Assembly: GCA_036245805.1 (NCBI GenBank)
Contig: BTRK01000001.1
Location: 20,219,087 to 20,283,086, forward strand
Length of the DNA stretch: 64,000 bases
Direction of reading: 5' to 3'
From: Pristionchus mayeri
Taxonomy: Eukaryota > Nematoda > Chromadorea > Rhabditida > Neodiplogasteridae
Shown here piece by piece: positions 54,479-64,000 of this stretch. The notes beneath the pieces are model-generated. The model had not been told where the DNA came from. It made no database searches and worked only from the letters and a program-made list of their open reading frames with translations. A program made the translations under genes and the position numbers. The first letter of the stretch is position 1. Every line of letters begins with the position of its first letter.

Positions 54479-55564
54479 TCGGCTTGTTTAATCTGTCAGA
54501 AATGTGCGAGAAAAGTTGCGTAAAAAGTTGCGTAAAAAGTTCGCGAACTTCTGATTCTCTCCTGTTCGTGTACTCTCTCTCTTTCTCTAACCAGGTCGTT
54601 GAAAAGTTCACGAACTTTTCGACGAACTATGTTCGAAAATCATACTTTTCTTTTGTTTTACTTATTTTTATAAACTATTTTTGCTTTTAACTTATGACTG
54701 CGTATAAGAACAACCTTCCCTTAGCTGGAATAGCTTCAGAATACAGCGTAGTGAAAGTAAACAGGGTTGGAGTATTTTTTTCGAAAATGGGTCACCACTT
54801 TCCCCACCCTGTAATGTCAAGCTATTCCATCAGAGGGAAGGTTGTTCTTATAAGCAGTCATAAGTTGAAAGCAAAAATAATTGATAAAAATAAGTAAAAC
54901 AAAAGAAAAGTACGAATTTCGAACATAGTTCGTCGGAAAGTTCGTGAACTTTTCAAGGAGCTGCGTGAAAAGTTAGAGAAAGGCGAGAGAGCACGCGTTC
55001 TTGAGAGAGGGAAAAGGAAGCAGTGATTGTTTACTTCCTTTTCCCTCTCTCAAGAATGCGTGCTCTCTCGCCTTTCTCTAACTTTTCACGCAGCTCCTTG
55101 AAAAGTTCGTTAAAAACCGGCATTAATTCGTTCGAAATTCGTACTTTTCTTTTGTTTTACTTATTTTTATCAATTATTTTTGCTCTTAACTTATGACTGC
55201 GTATAAGAACAACCTTCCCTCTGATGGAATAGCTTGACATTACAGGGTGGGGAAAGTGGTGACCCATTTTCGAAAAAAAAACTCCAACCCTGTTTACTTT
55301 CACTACGCTGTATTCTGAACCTATTCCAGCTAAAGGAAGGTTGTCATTATAAGAAATCATAAGTTAAAAGCAAAAATAGTTTATAAAAGTAAGTAAAACA
55401 AAAGAAAAGTATGATTTTCGAACACAGTTCGTCGAAAAGTTCGTGAACTTTTCATCAACCTGGTTAGAGAAAGAGAGAGAGCATGCGAAATGGAGAGAAT
55501 CAGAAGTTCGCGAACTTTTTACGCAACTTTTTCTCGCACATTTCTGACAGATTAAACAGGCCGA
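54479..55564. mobile_element. Long foldback element of 1,086 bp
   Basis: Two arms of about 540 bp pair around a short loop at about 55022. The ends read 'TCGGCTTGTTTAATCTGTCA' and the complement of 'TGACAGATTAAACAGGCCGA'. Within each arm are smaller palindromes such as 'aaaagttcacgaactttt'. The frames 54694-54897 (+) and 55157-55360 (-) are mirror copies (about two residue differences), so the two arms have diverged little. No transposase recognised. Confidence 0.88.
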
Positions 55565-58500
55565 ATGAGGTCAAGGAGTGCCTTGTTGAAGCAAATTAAC
55601 CTTTCCTGTCGGATAGAACAATATTCCTCACTTTTTCTTTATTTGAAAACCACTTTCATGAAACAAACACTTCCCATAATTTTGTTTCTTACTTTTTTCA
55701 CGTGTCTATAATCCAGGAGATCGATAATAACCCTGTTCTCCATGAAACTCTTGTCTTTTTTCTTTCTCCTTTCTTCCCCTTGTCGGAATCTTCCCATTAC
55801 TCTGTCAGAGCCATCTCTCTTATAGATCAAAGAATCCTTGGAGGCAAAAGAGGCTCGACCTTGACGTGAAGGAGACCCTAAAATAACCACTGAGAATCGC
55901 TCTCTCACTTTTACATACTCTCTTGTCGGCTACGCTGTCATTTGGAAAGGGCCAAAAAGAGGGGCGAAATCCCAGCGGGAAGGGCGACACGTCACATGTT
56001 TTGGCGATATTTCGCTGAAATTCTCTTGAAGGTCATGAGCAGATTCGATTGCGGTCGGTTTTCGCTTTGGAGGACTGCGTCTATCTGCCAATTGACTAGA
56101 AATCGTTGCTGTGAGCATACAACGAAAAACAGTTCCTTTTCTTGACAATTTCATGCTGTAGAAGAGAGCTTTCTAGAACCACACTCCTCTCGGTTCCCAT
56201 GGCATCAGTAGCTCTAATGCCAGCCGGGTTATGGATTCCCTAAATAGGCTGAGAGTGAGTGAGTTCGCGTAGCATGCGCAAAGCGAGAGAACATTTGCAT
56301 GCTGGAGTGCGCAGAGAGATAGAGAAAGGATGAGAGAGTAAGGGAAACGCAGAGACATTGGCCATAGATGGGGCGATTGGAATACCTGCCCGAGGGGCTC
56401 AAGGGGTTTCCCTTCCCTTCGCACTCCTTCGATTCGGTGTGGTCAATGGACCAGCAGAGGCGATAGGACTTTCACGAACTTTTCCCCTTTTGTTGTTTCT
56501 CTCTTATTTTCGAGACGCTCTGTCTACATCGCACAGATGCTGTTATCTCTTGCGCCGGATGTAATTAAAAAGTCTGAGAATTCTAATTAGATTGTGCTGA
56601 TTTATCTTTCCCCGCAATTGTGCTATACATATACGATAGAACGAGAAGATGAACACCCTATGTGTGGCCCCTCCTTGGCATAATATGCATTCACATTCTC
56701 AATTCCATCGCTGCTTACTGTCCCATCTTCTCGATTCAGCCACGTTGTTATGGCACAGAGCGAAGCTTCTCCCTCCCTTGTTATTCTCTCTTTCGCAACC
56801 CCCGATTTAGAGCAGTGAGGTCACTTGCTCGCCCCCCTTCCTCCTCTCCTTCTCCTTCTTCCTAACTGCTTGTTGTCGTCGGGTGACAGCGAAGAAAACA
56901 AATGCGTCCTCTCCCTTCCCCCTGCTCTCTCGCCCCTTCTCTGACTGAGGAGAGATAGTGGAATGGGAGGAGAAAGGATGTCTCCAGCATCCTAGCTCTC
57001 TTTCAGACGAGTTAACTAGGTTGTGAGCTACATCTTCTCCCTCTGACATACGAGACATCATGAACAGCATGGAGAATCGAACCGCCTACTATCTGATCCT
57101 CCCCATCGACAAAGTTTCCGCTGTGAGCGGCATCAACACGCAATCTCCTCCTTTCCCTTCGTTCATTCTGGTTTCGATGGGTAATTTCCCATTATTTTTC
57201 TCGGGTTTTTAAAAACAAGCTGAGGTTGGAACGACCTCTCTTTTTTTTCCCATTCCTTAGGAACAGACGCAATAAAAATCAGAGAAGTGATATTGATGAT
57301 CGTATCCCTGGTTTGGCCCTGATCTGCTCTCTTCAGTGGTCACAGTCCGTTCTTCTCTGTTGATTCAATCACTACTTGCAAATTCCTTCATGATTCACCC
57401 TTCTAATCTCATGGTCAAAATAGGCGCGGTTTGATAGAAAAACGGGACTAAAGAACCACTAAACGGTGTGATTCATGCCTATATCGACATGATTGAATGT
57501 AAATGGATAAATGGGAGAAGAATAAGAGAAGGAATGGGCCATTTACATGTCAGTGCTTGAGATTGACGATTCCAGAAGGAGATGGGGACCATTATGTCAC
57601 GTGTTCTCTTCTCTTTCTGGAGATTCTGGACCCTTCTATTTCTATTTCCACAATAGGCCTGAGTGGTTTTCTGACTCACCGAAGACTCTCAATCCACTTT
57701 GCACCTCCGTTCGGTCCTCTTGAGAGCGATGCTCTCCTCATTTCACATGCTCTCTCGCTCTCTCTCTCTCACCCCATCGAATCCCCTCTCTTGACCTACC
57801 ACTTACCCCTCTTCTTGTCGTGACTACTCAATGACTCGTAAGAGATGCGATGAGCTCTCTCCATTCCCCACACTCTCTCTTCTTCTCTGCCCACGAGAGA
57901 TCACGGGGAAGTGAGAGGGTTCGAATCAGGGGAAGTCAACAAGCCCCGTTCTCCTCCCTTCTCGATTCATTCGTCCGACAGTCACTTCGTCACAAGTGGC
58001 AGTCAACTTGCTCGTTAAAGTTACTGTCTCCTATTGTCCAGAACCGCGGAAAATATCTTGTTTTCCATTAAGGGCTGCATATAGCGAATATAGGCAAAGA
58101 TAGATCGACTTCCGTGTGCCAGAGTGCAAGTATCTCTTATTTACTGCCCTACGATTTGAAGTATTCCATGCGAAAACATCTGCGATTTGCACTCTTCGAT
58201 GAGTATTGAGTACTATTTAGGAGATGTTGGCCATACGGTGTTTATTTGCGTGAGAGCTAGTGGAGTCAGCCAAGAAAGTGTGAAGGCTCTCTCGCTCCAG
58301 TAACTCTTCTCTCCTCACTTAGTTCGTTCATTCTGAAACCAGAGAGAGCACTCGAAATAGAGAGAGAGTGTGTCCACTGAAGGAGGTGTTGATGTGAGTG
58401 GGCACCAAATCCTCTTATTGTGGCTGATCGAGAGGGGAGACTCTCCTAGATTCGCATGGTTTCTCGTTTCTCTGACTGGGAGAGAGCAAGGAGAATGATG

Positions 58501-60347
58501 AGAGGCACTCCAACTCTCGGGGATACTAAAGGAAGGAAGTAAGCACGATTGACCAGGCTTGTGGGGTCATTTCACACTTTGGAAGTTGCTGAGTGCATTA
58601 CTTCTCTCTTCGAGCTCTACTCGAGTAATCCTGACCACATTTCGTTTCCAAAGTTTACCAGTTACGGAAACATATTTCTCTTCGATTTATTCTGAAAGAA
58701 CAGGGAAAAATATGATCATCCGCATACTGCTTTCTCATACATTTTTTCTGGCCTTTTCTTTTTGCATTCGACATCCGATTCATTGAAATACTCTTCTTTC
58801 ATTTATTTCCCCCAAGATGAATGGACGACTGTGCTTGGGATCGTTTGCTCATTTCCTCGAATAATATATTAACCACAATACTCTTTGTCCCAGAGGTGGA
58901 CGATGTAAGATATTTGTCAGTTGAGAACATCTATTATTCGATATCTCTATTGTATCTTCATCTGCCATCCCCTGCATGGCAACCCTTCAAATTCCTTGCG
59001 AATTACCGTCTCCTCTCCTCTCTCTCAATGAGTTCTCTCCGATCAGAGAGACGAGAGAAGGGGCGAAAAAGGATGTTCTCGATCTCTTCTCGAGTGTGCG
59101 GTAGTTGACTCATGCGGAGGTCAAAACACTCGTACACTTTTATCATCTTGAATCGTCCTGTTTTTCACCCTACCACTTCTTTTCCACTCTTAGGTCAATC
59201 TCTTTCCCAACTCCTGTTGATCTCGACTCAGTCTCTGAGTCAGACCAGCATTCCCAGTCGTTAGCTACTCTGGACCAGAGAAGAGAGGACTCTCTCCATT
59301 CGCACACTCTCTCGTTCCTCTCACCCACGAGGGTTCACATGCATCCAGGAGACAATGCCAGATGCCTCCCTCCTTACACCCCGCCCCTAGCATCCAATGG
59401 CCTCGGGGGTATAAAACTGCGGCTTGTTCGAGGGAGAACGGGATCCGAGGAGGGCACAGAGAGCGAGAGAAGTGCGAGAGAGCGTGGGGATCGAGGAGAT
59501 CAGAGAAGGAAAACACGTGGTGTTTTCCAGTCGCCCCCTCCTACCTCCTCCCCTTCTTATTTTCACCTTCTTCTCTCGTGATCTTGCCCGCTACTGAGTC
59601 TCTCTCTAAGTCTAGTTTACTGGGGATTGCCATCGATCGGTCTGGCACTAGGAATAACCCCAATTTCTTTACTTTATGCGCTGATTCGCCCTGAACGATG
59701 AGAACTCATGCAGCATGGGGGAAATGACAAATATTCGCAACTTCCTACGCCAACACAACTCACTTTCGCTGATTTACTGCTTGTTGTCGGCGATCGAAAC
59801 TTTTCGGCCGGTCTCATGACTAATTCTAAGTTTTCACTTGATCTTTCTCTGCGCTCTCTCCCTTTCTCTGCTCTCTCGCCTTCTTTGGATGAGATAGATG
59901 GGCACACCCCTCATTCCCGAACCCTCGTGAGTAGCCATACCATCTCTTCCTCATGCTTTCTTTCTCTCTCTGTCTAACTGAGACTGCCGATCTCGTGGTT
60001 CACCCCTCTCTAGACCATTCTGCTCTCCTTAGTCTCTAACCAGTTTAGTGGGCGGAGTCTCATGCCGTATTTCAAACTCGACACTCGCAGTTGGGCGTCG
60101 TGGGGTTGAAACAAAAGATGCGGCTGCCCTCACATTTCGAGCGGGTTCTCTCATCTCTTTCCGTACTACAAAAACCCATGGAAAATGGTCAACCTTACGT
60201 CACTAGGTTGTTTACACTCAGTCTATCAGTGCTAATATCGCTCTGTTTTGGCAATCAGTATGATTGTCTCGATGCTATTGTTGTCGTGTACCTTGCCCGA
60301 GGCGTCCCATATAGAGTCCGCCATTGCAGAAACCGCAACCAGTCGCC
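55565..60347. other. Long region without a clear gene; candidate promoter at 59410
   Basis: About 4.8 kb in which I find no multi-exon gene. It is rich in short dispersed hairpin-like tracts containing 'gagagagc' or 'gctctctcgct' (near 56280, 57740, 58340, 58480, 59300, 59860). A possible exon start near 57060 ('MNSMENRTAYYLILPIDKVS') before a GTGAGC donor is unconfirmed. A TATAAAA at 59410-59416 in a GC-rich setting could be the promoter of the MARVEL-type gene downstream. Confidence 0.4.
60328..60347 (+). promoter_or_regulatory. Splice acceptor just before the MARVEL-type gene start
   Basis: 'ccattgcag' ends at 60329 and is followed by 18 bases of leader and the ATG at 60348. This is either the acceptor of a 5'-UTR intron (compatible with the TATA box at 59410) or a spliced-leader addition site. 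Confidence 0.5.
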
Positions 60348-61452
60348 ATGGGAGATATCAAGCTGAACACTCGCTACCTCCAGTCCAACAGGTACTTTCT
60401 ATGCCGATAGATAAGAATGCAGATTTCAACATCACTAGGCAACCTCAAAAAACGCATTTCAGAGGCATCATCAAGATCCTCCAGATCATCTTCGGATTCA
60501 TCATCTGCTCGCTGCTCTGCGGCAACTGGTAAGCTAGCGTCCTTATCGACTACAGTATTCCAAAAGTTCGCTGAGTCATGCGGCTTGTCAGCTTTGACAT
60601 CTTCATCGAAAATAGCGGTGTAGAGTTACCAGTGAAGCTCGTAATAAATCGAGTGTTTTCGAGAAGCGAAGCGAAAATGACGACAATCACATTTGTTATT
60701 GAGAGGAACCATCGGCTGATTGGTCACGTGTCCTAGCGCCTGACCCAACCGAACGACCACCGTAACCTTTCAGGTGGGGCGGCCGCTCGTGCTTCGGAGA
60801 GGGACGACTGGGCTTCTGCTCGGGTACGGTAACCACCGGGAGTATCTCGAACTAACTTTATTCTGCAGGTCTCAACTTCGTCGTTGTCATCATCAACATC
60901 GTCCTCTTCGTCATCAACTTCCTCAACATCTCCTCCATTAAACTTGTCAGTCGATTACAGTATCCTCCCGCCAATAATCAAATTCAAATCACTACCGTAT
61001 CCGGACAATCGTTGCAGGAGAAGACGTACTCGGTGGTTGCGTGCGTCCTTTTCCTGATCGCCTCTGCCCTGATGATCTGGTTCGTCATCGAGAATAACTC
61101 TGGACGTGGATGGCTCATCAGTTCTACCGTAAGATATTTGAATTCCCTCCCTTCCCGCCCCCGAAAAAACAAAAGTGCCCACACTGAACGAATCACTTTT
61201 TGGAGCGCCGTAATTGCCAGTTTCAATAGAGTGGAAAAGCGAATGGCACAGAAGAGTAACGGGAGACGGAAATTGGCCCGTCGAGAACAACAAGTGATGG
61301 GTTGATGGCGGAGTATTCTTCCAAAATAAATTGTTTTTGTTTTGTTATTTTCAATTTTAAACAAAAAATAATATTTCCAGGTGCTAATCGTGGTTGAATT
61401 CTTCCTGTTCCTCTGGGACGTGAAGATCCTCCAGGGAGAGGCCTCCAACTAA
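60348..61452 (+). CDS. MARVEL-type four-TM membrane protein
   Basis: Six exons join in phase: 60348-60391, 60463-60528, 60774-60823, 60869-60945, 61018-61128 and 61381-61452, giving 139 residues. Start 'MGDIKLNTRYLQSNRGIIK'. TM1 'ILQIIFGFIICSLLCGNW' is followed by a short loop with two Cys ('GRSCFGEGRLGFC'). TM2 is 'LNFVVVIINIVLFVINFLN', TM3 'YSVVACVLFLIASALMIWFV' and TM4 'STVLIVVEFFLFLWDVKIL', with the end 'QGEASN'. Length, four closely spaced TM segments and the short extracellular Cys loop fit the MARVEL family (CKLF/plasmolipin-like vesicle or junction proteins). A polyadenylation signal AATAAA lies at about 61736. The exact role is not deducible. Confidence 0.82.
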
Positions 61453-62277
61453 GCAATTCCCCCTATGATCTACCCTCTCTCCTCTCCCTTTGACGTTCTT
61501 TCTATCCTGTGTTAGAGAGTACAGAAAAGCGAGAGACGCCACCAGAATCTCGTCCGAACCTTCCGCCAAACATTTGCAGCATTCTCGTTAGTCTTGCCCT
61601 CGAATGGGCCCTACTCTCGTCCATTGTCAAAAGTATGTATATAGCCTCTAATTAATGCATAGTTCTCACTCACATAATCGAAATAGTGCTAAGAACCAGT
61701 GAAAAATGTAAATACTCATCAATGTACTAATGCTGAATAAAGTTTTGGATGTCAACGAGTGCGTCACCAGACATTCATATTTGTAACTTTGAGAAAGGTT
61801 GGTGTTAATTTTTCCTTCGAAAAAGTTATGAAAGTTATCTATCAGATGACAAGGGCTCTTTCAAAAAATTAGAGAGGTTCAAGGACCCGTCTTTAGGAAA
61901 ATTTGGATAGCAGATTACGCACTTCAGCTGCCATTCCTCTATCTTTATTTCCTTTCAAATATTCAAATTTTCTATTCAAGAAATCACTCGTGAGTAGTTA
62001 ATAATTTAGATTGAACGATAAATGAATAAACTAAGTACCAACATACAATTTCTCGATTTCTAGTTGACAAGAGAAGTCTCCTTATAATTCAGAGACTTCT
62101 TCGTTTTTGTCTTCATATTTTGTATTCATTCTAATCGAATCTAGATTCACACATTAATAGAGATTCTTTATCGGATGTTCCTCAGCCTTCATAGCGTGGC
62201 TCATTTTTGACTTCTAATCTGCACCTTAATTTAATAAATTATTTTAAAATACAGCTTTTTCCCTCGGACTCAATAGT
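61453..62277. other. 3' UTR and intergenic region
   Basis: Contains the likely 3' UTR of the MARVEL-type gene to about 61760 (AATAAA at 61736). From there to 62277, AT-rich sequence with no feature recognised. Confidence 0.5.
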
Positions 62278-63400
62278 TCAACCCCATTCACTTCCTCTTC
62301 CCATGCTCCTCTGGTCATTTCCCACCTCATCCTTCTTGGAGTCTTCCACTTTCTTCGAGTCTTCAATCTTCTTCGGGTCACTATCCGACTTCTCGCTGGC
62401 CTTCACTATCTCGGAAGTCCCATGACGATTGTTGTGCTCCTTTAAAGAATAGAAATAACATCAATAACAACAACAACAACAAAGTTGACTTCGACAGCGT
62501 GTATGACTCGGGCATGGGCGCACGCAACGGCCAACTCGTCGTGGATTTCCCTTGTGTTTAGATTTTTTTTAAATGTAAAAATAATGTTGCACTTACTTTG
62601 TCCCCTCATTCTCCGAATTCTGCGAACGATGAGAAAGGTCAGTAAAATCACAATCACCGCCAAGATCACGCCCAAACAAACGAATGAGGCGACTTTAATG
62701 GGTTTGATCTGAATATTGATTGAAAGTTCAGTTGTCGATTCGCATGTACAGTACTCACCTCATTGGCAAGACGCTGTTTCTCGGCCTTATCTATATCATT
62801 CGAGAGTTCGTGATCCGCGAACATACTGCTGATTCCTGGCGATAATTTGTCGGATGCGATGTGTTGCTGCAAAAACAGAGCAGATACAATTGATCGTGAG
62901 GATCGAACCTTCAAGTCGTCGGTCTTGTTGAAGGAGCACGTCAACTTTATCTGATTACCAAGATCCTCAGTCCTCAAATGGAGTCGTTAGTCCCATGTAT
63001 TCGAGTGTTGTCCCACTCGCAATTGTCCTTCGTCGACTTTGACTTCGGGTCAGTACACACCAGATAGGCCTCCTTGGTGATATCATCCTTCTTAAACCTC
63101 AAAGAGTCGAATTACTGACACCAAGTTAATTACCCATTGCTTGAATTCAATGTGGGTGCCGAAGATTTGGACGGCCTCGCATTTCATGCTGCACAGGTCA
63201 CACGACACCTGAGGATATATTGTTCCTCGGGGTGCCCAAATAGATGCCGTATCAAGGTCTCCTAGTGAGGAGGGAAGTACCGCAATAGTCTGATAGAGAC
63301 GGAAAAAACATTTTACCTTTCTATGGTCCACTCTGACAGTTCGAGTGGTGGAGTGGACGTGCGATAGGAGAGCGAAGGAGATGAGAAGACCGATCCGCAT
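62278..63400 (-). CDS. Type I membrane protein with charged cytoplasmic tail
   Basis: Start at 63400 with the leader 'MRIGLLISFALLSHVHS'. Luminal exons: 'APRGTIYPQVSCDLCSMKCE' with a C-x-x-C-x-x-x-C cluster (to about 63134); 'FKKDDITKEAYLVCTDPKSK' (about 63098-63000); 'TEDLGNQIKLTCSFNKTDDL' (about 62975-62915); and 'SNDIDKAEKQRLANE' (about 62870-62760). Then comes the TM exon 'VASFVCLGVILAVIVILLTF' with the stop-transfer 'RRIRRMR', an exon 'IHDELAVACAHARVIHAVE', and a Lys/Asp/Ser-rich tail ('ASEKSDSDPKKIEDSKK') ending at 62278. The intron before the tail is only 41 bases and begins with a (GTT)n microsatellite. The join between the second and third luminal exons is not resolved in frame. No family recognised. 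Confidence 0.6.
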
Positions 63401-63480
63401 CGAGGGAAGGAGGGGAAGTGAGGGGAGAAATGAAGTGGAGAATCGATCGATCTAGCAGTTTGATCAACTGAACAACGGGT

Positions 63481-63575
63481 ATTGTTCAGCATAGTTGCAA
63501 GTTTATATGCTTTTAAGCGAATTTAAGTTTATATGCTTTTAAGCGAATTTTCAGATTTTAAGCGAATTTAAATTA
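63481..63575 (+). repeat. Short tandem repeat
   Basis: Two and a half units of 'agtttatatgcttttaagcg' plus AATTT, with a shortened third unit ('cagattttaagcgaattt'). Non-coding. Confidence 0.7.
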
Positions 63576-63817
63576 TTTATTGTTTCAATGATCCCCTCTG
63601 AGATCCGATCATTGGCCCTCGTGAGAATCTCGCGCGAAATTCGAGCCTGAAACTGAAGTCTTTCTATTTTCGAACATCCTCTAATTGCCTGGAGACGATC
63701 CGAAAGTTCATTAGGAGTATCGTATTTCGATGCGTGGCTATCGTAGGTCACAATTGTGTCTACGTCGCGAAACACGAGAAGGGTTTCGCGCACTCGTGAT
63801 AGATTGAAAACAACCAT
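63551..63817 (-). CDS. Hypothetical 88-residue protein
   Basis: An uninterrupted minus-strand frame from an ATG at 63817 to 63551, with balanced composition ('LVFRDVDTIVTYDSHASKYD', 'LQFQARISREILTRANDRI'). It lacks the low-complexity look of the other spurious frames. It could be a single exon of a gene extending past the window. No family recognised and no leader. Confidence 0.3.
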   Translation of the reverse strand: MVVFNLSRVRETLLVFRDVDTIVTYDSHASKYDTPNELSDRLQAIRGCSKIERLQFQARISREILTRANDRISEGIIETINNLNSLKI

Positions 63818-64000
63818 ACTTTCCTGATTTTACTTCCTTCTCTAAAGACAAAATGCGTTAGGAAGTGACCTGCTAAGTGTAGGAAGTGATCTAAAATACA
63901 CCCCTGTCAAACAGTTTACTGTTGAGGAAAACCATTCTATATCTCCGGTCAGTTTCCTCCCCTACCCTCTACATATTCAAAGCAGACATCAATCTGTTCG

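Overview
This window looks like genomic DNA from a nematode, probably a rhabditid or diplogastrid. Genes are split into short exons by introns that often run only 41-50 bases and mostly end in TTTCAG or TTGCAG. The protein families (nematode-type short-chain dehydrogenase, CUB-like extracellular proteins, secreted C-type-lectin-like proteins, a Ly6-type GPI protein) also fit. No bacterial operon logic applies, and no single reading frame covers most genes. All exon joins below were read by eye from splice signals, conserved frames and paralogue comparison, so individual joins may be off.

Layout. 1-9059: a repeat-rich block dominated by an almost perfect inverted duplication (two 2.68-kb arms, 3052-5730 and 6381-9059, around a 650-bp spacer). 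The right arm starts an intact short-chain dehydrogenase/reductase gene (SDR, 8539-9948). The left arm holds its truncated mirror copy, which runs directly into a 5'-truncated CUB-like gene (836-3051). 10513-14808: a small one-TM gene and a second, 5'-complete paralogue of the CUB-like gene, converging tail to tail.

15610-34173: a cluster of six paralogous secreted-protein genes, called C1-C6 here, on alternating strands (+,-,+,-,-,+). All share an unfamiliar cysteine-rich domain that occurs twice in tandem. C2 and C6 also carry two C-type-lectin-like domains at the N-terminus. Five have a TATA box, and C6 a one-base variant of it, about 36 bases before the ATG. C1 has a frameshift, C2 a nonsense codon and C3 an internal deletion. 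Several non-autonomous DNA transposons, mostly TTAA-flanked, sit in their introns.

35067-43053: two tandem paralogues (D1, D2) of an unrecognised all-helical intracellular protein. Each is preceded by a duplicated promoter with a long CT tract, and they are separated and invaded by TTAA and 8-bp-TSD MITEs. 43471-44903: a non-autonomous hAT-type element. 45212-52589: a complete GH38 lysosomal-type alpha-mannosidase on the minus strand, with a tRNA-Leu(UAA) on the opposite strand inside one of its introns and a 42-bp minisatellite that multiplies one splice acceptor. 53294-55564: a MITE, a Ly6/uPAR-like GPI-anchored protein gene and a long foldback element. 55570-60340: about 4.8 kb without a clear gene. 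60348-61452: a four-TM MARVEL-type protein. 62278-63400: a type I membrane protein with a charged tail.

The most unusual items are the duplicated cysteine-rich module family with its short TATA-to-ATG spacing, the splice-acceptor minisatellite in the mannosidase gene, and the palindrome that breaks two genes and fuses their remains.
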